Origin: Cryptococcus deneoformans JEC21
Taxonomy: Eukaryota; Basidiomycota; Tremellomycetes; Tremellales; Cryptococcaceae
Direction of reading: 5' to 3'
Length of the DNA stretch: 64,000 nt
Assembly: GCF_000091045.1 (NCBI RefSeq)
Contig: NC_006685.1
Span: forward strand, 516,201-580,200
Shown: piece after piece, positions 1-10,072 of the stretch
Layout: the number at the start of each line of letters is the position of its first letter
Position numbering within the stretch: position 1 is the first letter of the stretch
Notes under the pieces: generated by a model
What the model was told of the DNA's origin: nothing
Databases searched by the model: none
Seen by the model: only the letters and a program-made list of their open reading frames with translations
Translations under genes and position numbers: made by a program

Positions 1-151
1 CAAGCGTGCTCTTCGGCTACTTGTTCAAGAGCGAGCTAGACATCTCAAATATTGGAAGAGGAAGCAGGGAGAGGAGGCTTACGATAAGCTTCTGACCGAT
101 CTTGGCCTTCAGCGAGAAGCTGTCGAAGGGGAGCTGTTCATCGGCTTTTGA
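1..151 (+). CDS. Mitochondrial ribosomal protein uS15m, 3' end only
   Basis: The window opens inside the last exon of a gene read in frame 2, ending at TGA 149-151. The roughly 49 visible residues contain the pattern ARHLKYWKRK followed by YDKLLTDLGLQ. This matches the C-terminal helix of the uS15 ribosomal family, where a basic LLxYLK segment is followed by YxxLIxxLGLR. The extension after the LGL motif (REAVEGELFIGF) fits a mitochondrial member rather than the cytosolic one. The protein would sit in the small subunit of the mitochondrial ribosome and bind the central domain of its rRNA. The 5' part lies outside the window, so length and start cannot be judged. It converges with the MCCA gene, with about 200 bp between the two stops. 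Confidence 0.7.
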   Translation, partial: KRALRLLVQERARHLKYWKRKQGEEAYDKLLTDLGLQREAVEGELFIGF

Positions 152-350
152 AGATGTGAGTCGTATTCCACCGTCGTTTCATAGTCACCATCTCTAGCGT
201 GATGTTTTACCAAACCTGATTTAATGAGCCTGAGCCTTTTGGTCTGGACGACAACCTTTTGTGTACCTGATACAATCTTTCCTATTCATATTTCGATAAT
301 TATGCACACGAGACGAAAACATTGGCTGACAACCCGTTGTCCTTAGACCG

Positions 351-3269
351 TCATGGTTCCAACAGTACCAAAATTTCTCCCTCTTCAACACCTTTACCCT
401 TTTCGGCCCTCACTTCGCCCACTACCCCATCCCTTTCAGCTCTCAAATTGATCTCCATCTTCATACTTTCCAACACACACAACACTTGATTCTCCTTCAC
501 TTTATCCCCCTTTTTGACCTTCACTTCGATGACAGTTGCAGGCATGGGCGAGACGAGGGTCCCCGTACCGCTGGAAGACGAAGATTGCGGGCCTTCTATG
601 CCCTCGAGAGGCGATGGATGGTGCGTGATTACATAGTGCGATGATGACGAAAAGATATGCAATTTTTCAAGACCATTTACGAAGATAGGGATAATGGTAC
701 TTTGTATCTTTTTGGGCCCTATTTGAGCACTGAACTCGGTGGAAGAGGTAACGCAGCTTTGAATCAACTGACTGTACAAGTCTTGACCTGCAATTGCAAC
801 ATGATATCCAGATTCGACCGGGTTGACGGTGACTTGTTCCGAATCGAGTCGAAATGAGAATGTACAGATGTCACTGAATCGTCTGTGCACCAAGGATGCC
901 CATGGCCCAGCAGGTGCCAAACTTTTCTGGCCTGATTCCGCTCGGAGAACCAAAAAAACCGCCGCTTGTGCCAAGATGTCCTGGGGGACAACTCGTGGTG
1001 GGAATAACTCGTCGTGATGTGACTTCACGTCATATCAGCTCGGAAACCAATTCACAGGAACTTACTGGTATGAAACTCGTTTCGACTGACCCAGCTGCAA
1101 AGTCATCGTGTTCGGCGACTGACTTGAGAAACTCGATGTTGGTGGAGGGCCCAACAATTTGATATTCCGCCAATGCCGATCGTAAAAGCGACAGAGCCTG
1201 AGGCCGATCTTTACCATGAACCACAAGTTTGGCAATCTATTTCCGAGGGTTATAAAAACGTTTCTCAAGAGATGACGGCACTTGCCATTGGGTCATAATG
1301 GGAGCTGATTTCATCGCCTTCTTGGAAACCTGTCTCCAGCCGGTGTGGCGTATTAATTGGCGAACGCACATGGAACAGCTTGCCAGTGTCTGGCAAAAAA
1401 TTGCTACCATCCATTGTGAGATCCTCTTTCTTCATTAGTAATTGCCAAGTATCCTCACTATTCGGGCTTTTCAGCGTAGATTCGCGCTTCAAACGCATGA
1501 CCGATGCAGGGGATCTTGTCCTGGGTGTATGGAATAGGATTACCGGCCGCGATCTGTCTTTCAAGTGAGCTTTTAGCTTAACAAGAGGCCGCGCGCGACT
1601 TACAGAAAGCTGCCATTCTATAAGATCCATACCCGTAATCATTTCTGTGACAGGGTGTCTGAGTGTATTAGCATGAAGGTTAACTTGCGTCGTGGTTGCA
1701 TAGCTCACTCTACCTGTAAACGGGTATTCCTGAATGATATCAGCAAACATTCTTGGCAACAGCAATGGCATTTCCCTTCAAGGGAAAAAGCACACACACA
1801 CACACACACACACACTTACATCTCCATGAAGAAGTGCTCGCCCGTCTCGGCATCCATGATAAATTCAACTGTCCCAGCCCCAACACTGCACTAGTCAGCA
1901 AGGTACGAAAAGTCTTAACTTACTAATTGATTGCTTTGGCTGCTGCTACTGCCTTTTCTGCGAAGTCCCGTTTCAACGCAGGTGATAATCCTGGGGCTGG
2001 TGCTTCTTCAATGATTTCTAGTCGTTCACATGAGCTTTGAATCTTATTTCTTACTGAACCCACTAACTTTGGTGTCTTCTCTGTACTGAACAGTCTCTCT
2101 CCCAAAGCGCGACGCAGTTCCCAAATTGGTCTCCGAATACTTGTACTTCAACGTGTCTTGGTTTCTCCAACCACCTTTCCAGCAAGACTTCATCATTTCC
2201 AAAACTCTTCAGTGCTTCACGTTGGGCAGAGAGGAGTTCATCTTGAAGTGTCAAAGGATCTCGAACGATGCGCATTCCTTTGCCTCCTCCGCCGTGTGTC
2301 GGTTTGATAATAAGGGGGTAACCTGTCTGCTGAGAGCCTTTGAGCAATGCATCGTAAGATTGGTCAGCCCCATGATACCCCCTGAACTCTGATCATCAGT
2401 CTCAGCGTTCGGCACGTAACGTAGGCACATACGGTACGCATGGCACACCAGCCGCTGTGCTTAGTGTGAGCCATTTTTCTGTCAGATAGGGTGGCACGGT
2501 ACTCACCGACCATAATCTCTTTACTCTCACGTTTGCTGCCCATGCTCTTGATTGCTTCTGCTGAAGGTCCGATAAAAATGAGACCTGCATCTCTCACTTT
2601 CTCTGCAAAGTCTGAAGATTCTGAAAGAAAACCGTATCCTGGGTGTATTGCCTATGTGACGATGGTTAGAAGACCGTCCAGAAGGAGCTGAAAAGATGTA
2701 CTTCTGCCCCGGTGAGCTTTGCGATATGGAGTATTTTTTCCATCTTGAGCTGTAGAACCACATTAGCTTTTGTACTATAATGGTTTATGAGCTCACATAG
2801 CTCTCCGAACTTGGGGAAGGCCCGATGAGGTATGCCTCGTCAGCCTGACCTTTTTCATTAGCAACTATAAAATTGCAGAGAGAGGAAAAGACATACCATA
2901 GCAACGTGTTGACAGTTTCGATCAGCTTCGCTGTATACCGAAACAGTAGCGATACCCAATCGTCGAGCGGTACGAATGATCGCGCATGCTATCTCTCCTC
3001 TATGTAAAGTTAGAACATGCTTTTGCATTTGCTACCCACCGGTTGGCAATCAAGATCTTTTTGAAAGGACGTTTTCCGACCTTCAGCTCGGTATTGCCGT
3101 CGAAAAGATGGACCAAATTACCATGTTGAGCAACAGTAGAATATTGGCCGCCACAGGGTGTCCGATTTGCGGCTACCATATGATGCGCTCGGGTGAGGCG
3201 GTGGGGTTTGATATATTGGGGCATTGCGAGAGCACCCCGATTGATAAGAATACCTCTTATGGGTCGCAT
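351..3269 (-). CDS. MCCA: Methylcrotonoyl-CoA carboxylase subunit alpha, mitochondrial
   Basis: Biotin-dependent carboxylase subunit of mitochondrial leucine breakdown: it carboxylates its own biotin, which the beta subunit uses to convert 3-methylcrotonyl-CoA to 3-methylglutaconyl-CoA. The start at 3269 gives an Arg-rich leader ([12 protein letters not shown]) that looks like a mitochondrial presequence; an in-frame ATG at 3317 is the alternative. The biotin carboxylase domain opens with [16 protein letters not shown], joined over an intron at 3039-3000. ATP-grasp motifs follow ([11 protein letters not shown] near 2300), then the MNTRLQVEHPVTE signature, for which a 21-nt exon at 1709-1729 supplies NTRLQVE. 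The C-terminal biotinyl domain carries ESMKMEI with the biotin-accepting Lys, and ends at the stop at 351. There are many short introns; one holds a GT microsatellite. Pyruvate and propionyl-CoA carboxylases share these domains, but the two-part layout without a carboxyltransferase favours MCC alpha. Confidence 0.88.
1791..1815. repeat. (CA)n microsatellite inside an MCCA intron
   Basis: An uninterrupted CA dinucleotide run of about 25 bp, read as (GT)n on the coding strand. It lies in the MCCA intron at 1819-1730 and begins almost directly after the GTAAGT donor of that intron. Confidence 0.95.
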
Positions 3270-5104
3270 TCTGGTAAGTGTCACAAGAATATACAAAGGA
3301 GGAAAATGATGCTTCAATAAAAACTATCCTCTTGCATGTTGCATCTTTACACATCAGGGCCTATTATACCGTTGTCACCAGATACTAAGAGGCCTCCATC
3401 CACAGATGTTGTCCAGTTGACCAGCATGGCGTCTGTCAATTGATGTCGTTCGGCTATAGTTCTTTCCGACGATGCACGAAACTTGTTATTATTATTAATT
3501 ATCATCACCGACGGTCAGGCCCGCGGACGGAGCAACTGCTGCTGCTTGCAACAACATGTAATTTCAAATTTACATTTTTCTTCCCCTTTAATTATCATTT
3601 TCGTACACCAATCACTTATCTTAAATATAATAGACCTCCGAGAATCCTACACTCACTACTTAAAACTTCCTCCTCTCCTCTTTCTGTAAGTCACTCTCCC
3701 CCTACCTTTCCCAGCTCAAAATGTAATGGGTCACAGTAATAATACTACGAGTACATCTAAATATTCATCTCAAATGTACTATTTAAAACGATTGTATTAT
3801 CCAGTATTATCCGTCCCATTCCTACAAACTTCCATCTCCTATTGAATATTTATCTCGATCGCACTGATGATTCTGGCTTTTGCTCTTCGTCAGCTTACTC
3901 CATCTGGCATTCATGTTAATTTCGTCACTTTCTCGGCAACACCATCACCTTCATTATCATCTTCACAGGCAACGTCATCGCCATCGCCATCATCCTTGTC
4001 ACTTCCTGTTATATTCCGCGTTTGCGCAAATTGCAATTTCTTCAGCATTTCAGGATGTACTCTCGTCGTCAGCAGTAACAGAGCGTCAGTAATGTGCATC
4101 TCGAAGATTCACAAAGCTTTAGAACATGTTTATCTGAGACATATCGCTTCAACATTTTCATTCACTTCATGATCTCCTCCGCTCCCCGACCACTTCACTT
4201 CCAGCAATATTTATTCTTCCAGGAATCATCAGCCATCTCCATAACATTCTTGAAATCTATTCTGTAAATGAGATGTGTGCGTGGACGCACACTATTTATC
4301 TCCAAAGTTCCGAAGAACCAACCTGACGGCCTTGGCTCGTCGGTAACAGTACCTAGAGACACTGATGACCTCCGTCTTACGGGTTGAAAAGAGATCGGAT
4401 TTGAAGAATCGAAGGATGAAATCTGTCGTTAGACCACAAGATTTTTATGCCCAGAGAGTGGAAAATCGAGATCCGGAAACGCTCCCTAATTAATCGTTGA
4501 CACGGTCAGTGGTCCGGATCTCAATTAAGATGACTGTAATCCTGCCCAGATATGCTCCCATTTTGCCACCTGAAGCCGTCTTACGCGATTTGTGACCAAA
4601 GTGCCTTTTTCTGCAGAAATCTTTTTCAGGAACATCAGGGTATTCCCTCATTCGTTTATCAATACTGCACCATGTGCGCCACTCGATGACCTCCACTTTT
4701 CGCTCCACCTCCGTATACATATTAGCACTTGAAAATTTTCTCCTGCAGACAGCGGAAGAGGGCAAATATACAACGACGCTGGTACAACAGTTAATAAACA
4801 AATGACCAAGGGGTGTTCGGCAGTGTTCGGATAAACCCTCAGAAGGGGGAGAGGGAGGTTGGTTCGGCGGATCATCGTTTGAATCATCAGCAGCTGTTTC
4901 CAATGCCAGGCACTCTTCTGAAATCGTTCATTTATTCCAAGGGCTGCCGCACCCACCCAAAATCCTTTCTAATGCCGGAAATATACGGACTTTTGATGAA
5001 TGAGAGGGCAAAACAAAAAGAAAAAAGAAAAAAGTAGCGCGACGACCTAAATAACGACCTTCGGCAAGGTGGTGGAGATACGGTTTTACTCTCATCTGAT
5101 CTCC
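3270..5104. other. Long spacer between MCCA and the nucleobase permease
   Basis: No convincing gene was seen. The open frames present are low in complexity (Ser/Pro/His-rich translations near 3.9-4.0 kb) or lack any recognisable motif (for example minus strand 4490-4903). The MCCA promoter must lie at its left end, and the right end leads into the permease promoter. Confidence 0.5.
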
Positions 5105-5210
5105 AGATAAGAAAAAGTGTAGTATCGTAACTATCTTGACTTTTGATCCGATCGTGTCGGAACTCTAGTTCTGATCTTACTAGTTATCTCTCTCTTCACC
5201 GCCCTTATCT
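5105..5210 (+). promoter_or_regulatory. Cluster of GATA-factor core sites upstream of the NCS1 permease
   Basis: Four GATA cores lie within about 105 bp, some 230-330 bp before the permease start: AGATAAG at 5105, CTATCTT at 5131, TTATCTC at 5184 and CTTATCT at 5204. In fungi, nitrogen-regulatory GATA activators bind HGATAR, and genes for uptake of purines and pyrimidines are classic targets. Binding here is inferred from the motif and the neighbouring gene only. Confidence 0.4.
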
Positions 5211-5436
5211 CGACGCACATTTGGCAGACAATTACCTGCTTCACTCGACGGAGCGGCGATACAGTGTTACGATCCACAGGATATCAGCTTGAACACAGAA
5301 GGACAGCGCTTGCCTAATATAAAGAAGGTGATTACTTTAGGCTTCCCTCACGTCTTTTCATGCTTACAATCGATCTTTTGGCCGTTCCATAGCTCAAATA
5401 CGGCATTGCATATATCGCGCCATTTCAGACCTCAAC

Positions 5437-7389
5437 ATGTCAGATATCGAGAAGGGACTCCAGCCTCTTGATGCCCCTAAGGTTTCAGACTCATACGAGG
5501 GTCTCCCTACCGTTGATGCGGGAGTTTATTCTGGAAAGCACAACGCTGGAGAACCGACCAGTCGCTGGGCGAAATTTGATGAGCTGAATAGGAAGTTGGA
5601 GCACAAGATGGGTATTGAGTCGGTGAGTATACGAAAACGAGGCCAGCGATGTATAGTCCATGGTCTGACTCCACGATAAGAGAGGCATCGAACGCGTTTC
5701 TGAGTCTGATCGTACGGATACGCGACTTGTGAGTTACACTTTGCGATTGTTACTGAAATCCTTCTTAACCATCAATTTCCCGGTTTAGCATGGAAACCTT
5801 TTCATATGGGCAAGTGCCAACACGGTGCTGCCTACGCTAGGTAAGGTCATTCAGCTTTGAGGCTCCATAAGGCTGATCAGGACTGGGCAGGCGTCGGTAT
5901 CCTTGGTCCACTCCTTTTTGGCCTTGGCCTGGGAGATTCGATGTTGTCAGTCTTTTTCTTCAACGCTGCTACCGCCTGCATTCCGGCTTTCATGTCTACT
6001 TTCGGACCCAAACTTGGCCTTCGTCAAATGACTTCAGCGAGGTACTCGTGGGGTTTCTGGGGGGCAAAGTTAGTAGCCTTACTCAACTGCATCGCGTGTG
6101 TTGGCTGGTCCATCGTAAACACCATATCTGGCGCTCAAACCCTTGTGGCGGTCTCCGAATACAAGATCTCCGCTGCGGTGGGCGTTGTAATTATTGCCCT
6201 CGTCACACTTTTCATTGGCCTCTTTGGCTATCGATTTGTACACCAATATGAAAGATACTCTTGGTTACCTACTTTCATCACATTCCTTGTCATGCTTGGT
6301 GTGTCGGCGAAGCATTTGGCAAATGTGCCTTGGGGAGTTGGTCAGGCAGAAGCCGCCGGAGTGTTATCCTTCGGTGGAACCATATGGGGTTTTGCCATCG
6401 GTTGGTCTTCACTTTCAAGCGATTTCAATGTCTATATGCCAGCGGAAGCCAAGAGCTGGAAGGTTTTCGCCTGGACGTATACGGGATTGATCTTTCCTCT
6501 TGTGCTGGTTGAATGGCTCGGTGCTGCTATAGGTTGCGCTGCTTTGGTCGTCACCGACTGGAGTGACGCCTATCACGAGCATGAACTTGGTGGTCTTGTT
6601 GGTGCCGTATTCAGTAAGTGACATATCTAAGAAGACGATGCTCGCTGACTGTATATTAGTCCCTTCTATGCACAACGGAGGGAAGTTTTTCATGACTCTT
6701 CTAGTGCTATCTGTCGTCGCCAATAAGTATGTAGTCTCTTTTTTATATCATCCTTTCCACTGAGCTAACTGTACAATGAAAGTACCGTGAATGTGTACTC
6801 TATGGGTTTGAGTGTATCTGTGATTTCCAACTGGTTGGCTGCTATTCCTCGACTTGTGTGGCCATGCGTGATTACTGCCATTTATATCCCAGTAGCTATC
6901 GTGGGTGCAAGCTCATTTGCTACCTCTCTCGAAAACTTCCTCAACGTCCTCGGATACTGGCTTTCTATCTATGCTACTGTGGTAATTGAAGAACATTTCA
7001 TCTTCCGCAAAGGGCGGTATGAAAATTACGAAGCGGCCAGCACTTGGAACAGATCTGACAGATTGCCTGTGGGATTTGCCGCTATCGCTGCCGGCTGCTG
7101 TGGAGCTGCTGGTGCTGTTTTAGGCATGGCTCAGGCGTGGTTCACTGGTCCCAGTAAGTTCTTTCATATTGTTAAGACTTGACTAACATCTCGTATCCCA
7201 CAGTTGGTAAAAAGGTCGGCGGCACGGCTGACCCGTCCGGTGGTGATATTGGATGGCTCTTAGCATTCGTGAGTCGCAAGCTATCTGGGCGAACTAATAA
7301 CAATCAATGCTTATATGTTCGTATAGGCCTTCACTGGTGTTACTTATCCTGCGTTCCGAGTACTCGAAAAGAAATGGCTCCGTCGATAA
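5437..7389 (+). CDS. NCS1-family nucleobase:cation symporter (purine-cytosine permease type)
   Basis: A plasma-membrane permease that probably imports purines or cytosine with protons. The protein starts MSDIEKGLQPLD with a hydrophilic cytoplasmic N-terminus of about 70 residues. Spliced exons then give NLFIWASANTVLPTLGVG, the NCS1 first-helix signature, followed by GPLLFGLGLGDS. About twelve hydrophobic segments follow; the second large exon (from about 5922) carries GWSSLSSDFNVYMP, the family's conserved sixth-helix region. Introns at about 5623, 5728, 5840, 6614, 6727, 7154 and 7270 have GT and AG ends. The last exon begins at 7328 and ends EKKWLRR at TAA 7387-7389. Substrate cannot be set from sequence alone; fungal Fcy2-like permeases are the closest type known to me. 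GATA cores upstream fit nitrogen control. The last codons lie in the first copy of a tandem duplication. Confidence 0.85.
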
Positions 7390-7572
7390 GGTCTGCCGAC
7401 TATAGATTTCAATTTCCGTAATTTTGCTTTAGATTGTTTTACAGTCATTAGATCAGTACTTATCCTGCGTTCCCAATACTCAAATAGAAAAGGCCCCGTC
7501 GACAAGACCCGCCGACTATGTCTTCAATTTTGGTAGTTTTGTTTTAGATTTGTTTTACCATTATTAGATCAG
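7341..7572 (+). repeat. 116-bp tandem direct duplication spanning the permease stop codon
   Basis: Copy 1 (7341-7456) and copy 2 (7457-7572) are head to tail and of equal length. Both begin TACTTATCCTGCGTTCC and end ATTAGATCAGT. They differ at scattered bases, with the middle parts (CGTCGATAAG against CGTCGACAAG) still easily aligned. Copy 1 holds the last 16 codons and stop of the permease plus its first 67 bases of 3' UTR. Copy 2 has lost the reading frame (in-frame TAG early) and is untranslated. Confidence 0.93.
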
Positions 7573-9115
7573 TTGTTGAAGGGTGAGATGCCTGCCTGTG
7601 AAGGCCTAATGACTTTACGGATATCCAGGGATTGAGGAGTATAGGGTGGGGATGTCGAAGCATAAATCTGATATGCATTGACATAAGCTCTTCACTTATG
7701 ATCCGCCCAAACACACTAACAAATATTATTGTAATTTGGAGAGATCTTGCGCGAAGGGAGACATAATAAAACTAGAAAAACGGACAATGGATGATAAACA
7801 GTCAGCTCTTCTCTAACCACGGTTGGCCATAGACATCATGACGGAAATTTTGATACATGATTGAACCTTGGGATAATAGGATCTTTGAGATCAGTCGTCG
7901 CCTTCGAAGCTGTGCGAAATGAAGACCAACGAGCCGAATGGAAAGAGGAACGAAGGATGGCACATATAAGCACTGTAGAATGTAGCCAGACATTGAGTTT
8001 CATTGTATCAAAGCGGGGCTTTGAACGGACTACGTTATTGCGCACGTTGTATCGCCTCCAGTTATAATATGATGGCGGTGTAGTCAGTGCTTAACCTTTG
8101 CACCAATTAGGGAGTTATAGTTACGAACATGAGTTTTTAAGCAAATTCTCTGCGACCAGATGAAGATAAACTCTGTCAAGAGTCATGGCTGCTTGTGATC
8201 ATGATTTGTGGATGGTGATTGTAAAGGCTACTTGAAAAAATACTTTTGAGTGCGCCTACATGTAACTCCTTAGAAATTCTGTTTACATTGCGTCGGGGTG
8301 ATTGGAATCAAAGGCACGCACTGTTCATTTGTGCCAGCGTCAACGGGATTAGTATAACTGAGGAAAGCCGGCCTCTAACATCAATGCATGAACGTATGTC
8401 CATATGTCGAGCCGGGTCGTCCCAGAAAATCTCGTAAACTTGTTCCACTGACCCATTGGTAGACCTTAATCGACCCAGATGCTTCTAATAATCATGAATT
8501 TTGCTCCTTACATCGATAAGATACATTTCGTCAGGAAATCAACATCGTCAAGCATTATCTTCCCCGCTTCGACACCAGTATGGATAGCAGATGTGAAGGA
8601 GGAATAGTTCTCAATACGTACGGCGTCATGTAATCCGCCTTCGTTCGCCCTCGAAATGTTCTCGTGGAGGATATTCGTCCAAGTCGAGGAGGTCATGCAG
8701 GGTACCAGAACTATTGATCATTCTTGTCATCATCATCAAACGGTGTTGGAAGTCGGCGTTCGTATCACGGAGACAAGGCTGCCAATCATCTACCTGGCGG
8801 TTACTAGGAGTGAATTGATTGGGAGGCTCAGCGAAGTCGTTCAAGATGACGATCCTGGGCTTTCGAGAGGCTCGTGTCGAGCCTACGAGCAAGCGCTTCT
8901 TGTAAACAGGAGCAGTATCTGATGATATGTATATGCCTGGCAGCCGGAAATGGTGGAAGGCGGGATAAATAATTAATAAATATTTATTTTAAACTGATTA
9001 ATTATTACCTATTCCAAGTTAATTTTACTTCTGATGAAAAGAAGAAACATTTACGTAAAACAGATGCCACGTCATGCTTTCAGGGCGACGAAATTTTGTT
9101 GCGTCTCCTTTTCGC
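7573..9115. other. Gene-poor stretch after the permease
   Basis: No intact gene was found. It should hold the permease polyadenylation region at the left. Short frames at 7.8-8.4 kb have no recognisable content. A possible eroded coding remnant on the minus strand is listed separately at 8508-8922. The 8950-9060 part is strongly AT-rich. Confidence 0.5.
8508..8922 (-). pseudogene. Possible eroded protein-coding remnant, unknown family
   Basis: Two overlapping minus-strand frames look more like protein than noise. Frame one carries STRASRKPRIVILNDFAEPP, then QVDDWQPCLRDTNADFQHRL and ends in a charged segment at 8626. Frame two overlaps it and runs on to 8508. The change of frame without clear splice signals suggests a frameshifted relic, but a small spliced gene or chance cannot be excluded. 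I recognise no family. Confidence 0.25.
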
Positions 9116-9352
9116 TATAAATATGGATATGCAAGCATCTTTTTTCTTTTCTCTTATGCGTTTTAAACGCTGTGCGGCAGCACAGGTACAACTTCCCCAA
9201 AGTTGCTCCTCACTTTCTTAACACAGTTGAGTTGAGCGTCAAGCCGGTGCGAGAGCAAACGCCGAGGACGTCTAAGTTCCCTTCGTCCCTCCTTCCTTAG
9301 GGTATCGTTCTGGTGAACGATGTGGAGGAGACGAGGGACGGTGGTCCATACA
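9116..9352 (+). ncRNA. Candidate structured non-coding RNA with upstream TATA box
   Basis: A TATAAATAT box at 9116-9124 precedes a GC-richer segment that can form several perfect stems. Hairpin A is CTGTGC-GGCA-GCACAG at 9170-9185. Hairpin B is CAACTT-CCCCA-AAGTTG at 9189-9205. A middle stem pairs GCGTC near 9236 with GACGT near 9267 and encloses TGC-GAGA-GCA, a GNRA-type loop. A long compound arm pairs CGTCCCT (9284-9290) with AGGGACG (9334-9340), then CTTCC with GGAGG, capped by ATCGTT-CTGGTG-AACGAT (9304-9321). ACA occurs at 9350-9352. I could not match it to U1, U2, U4, U5, U6, SRP or MRP RNA. Strand is set only by the TATA box; an H/ACA-like RNA or a regulatory hairpin are alternatives. 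Confidence 0.35.
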
Positions 9353-9402
9353 TTTATTCTTAGCTGATGTATTTCCGACTAATCAACATTCAGGCATTGC
9401 TA

Positions 9403-9702
9403 TTACCTAGTACGTTGTACAGTTTTGTATTGGAACTCTGTTTTCAAGTAAAGAGTAAACAGATTGTCTCTCGGAAGCATATCCGAAAGTTCTTCATCAT
9501 TCGTAGGCAGCAGCACAGGGTCGTACAATGAACGAGTTGAAGCTCCAATCTGTAATAATATCGCTAGGTAGTCGTCTCCTGCCCAGTTCCTTCCCCATGG
9601 ATGGATTTGGAAAGTAATGTCATGAGAGGGAATGCTGGCTGTCCTCTTGGCCTGGTGGTGCTTGATAGTTATTTCTTCCCTTTCTTTTATCTCTTTTTCC
9701 AT
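9403..9702 (-). CDS. Small hypothetical protein, possibly the last exon of a longer gene
   Basis: An open frame of 99 codons starting MEKEIKEREEITIKHH. After a charged, Lys/Glu-rich start it contains HPWGRNWAGDDYLAILLQIG and a more acidic part (LLPTNDEELSDMLPRDN), ending EFQYKTVQRTR. The regular residue make-up suggests real coding sequence. It overlaps the end of another minus frame (9687-10016, ending RNPKWKKR), and a splice between the two is possible. It lies downstream of TOM70 on the same strand. No domain or family was recognised. Confidence 0.35.
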   Translation of the reverse strand: MEKEIKEREEITIKHHQAKRTASIPSHDITFQIHPWGRNWAGDDYLAILLQIGASTRSLYDPVLLPTNDEELSDMLPRDNLFTLYLKTEFQYKTVQRTR

Positions 9703-10072
9703 TTTGGATTTCGTTGAATTTCACCCCATGTTCTCCTCTGGACGGGGAGAGTAGGTGCAGAGCCTTTACCACCAATCTTTCCCATTATAAGTGAGCGCAT
9801 GGTAGGATAGTCACAATTGAGATAACGAATAACACGATGGAGTGACGCAGCGCATACTAGACTGGCAGAGGCAGACTTCAGCACTGCCTTATCAGAGCAT
9901 TGTGTGTTGCTAGGCGTGTGCAATAAACAGTAAACCAATGCATGGAATGAATGCGACTGCGACGAAGAATTATGCTGCATGCGCTTCGCCGACTCATCAT
10001 ACAATTCGAGGCGCAACTCCGATAACGTTTGTTTTCCAAACCTTAATCCCTCATCCTAATCATTCAAGAGAT

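Noticed and set aside
3440..4172. Plus-strand frames near 3.4-4.2 kb as possible genes
   Set aside because: Translations are low in complexity (His/Ser/Pro runs from CAT/TCA-rich DNA) and overlap in several frames, as expected for non-coding DNA.
4490..4956. Minus-strand frames of 137 and 102 codons as a possible gene
   Set aside because: No motif, two frames compete over the same DNA, and neither shows splice signals or a continuation.
9170..9260. Resemblance of CGGCAGCACA near 9175 to the 5' part of U6 snRNA
   Set aside because: The match ends after about ten bases; the invariant ACAGAGA box and the following conserved U6 sequence are missing.
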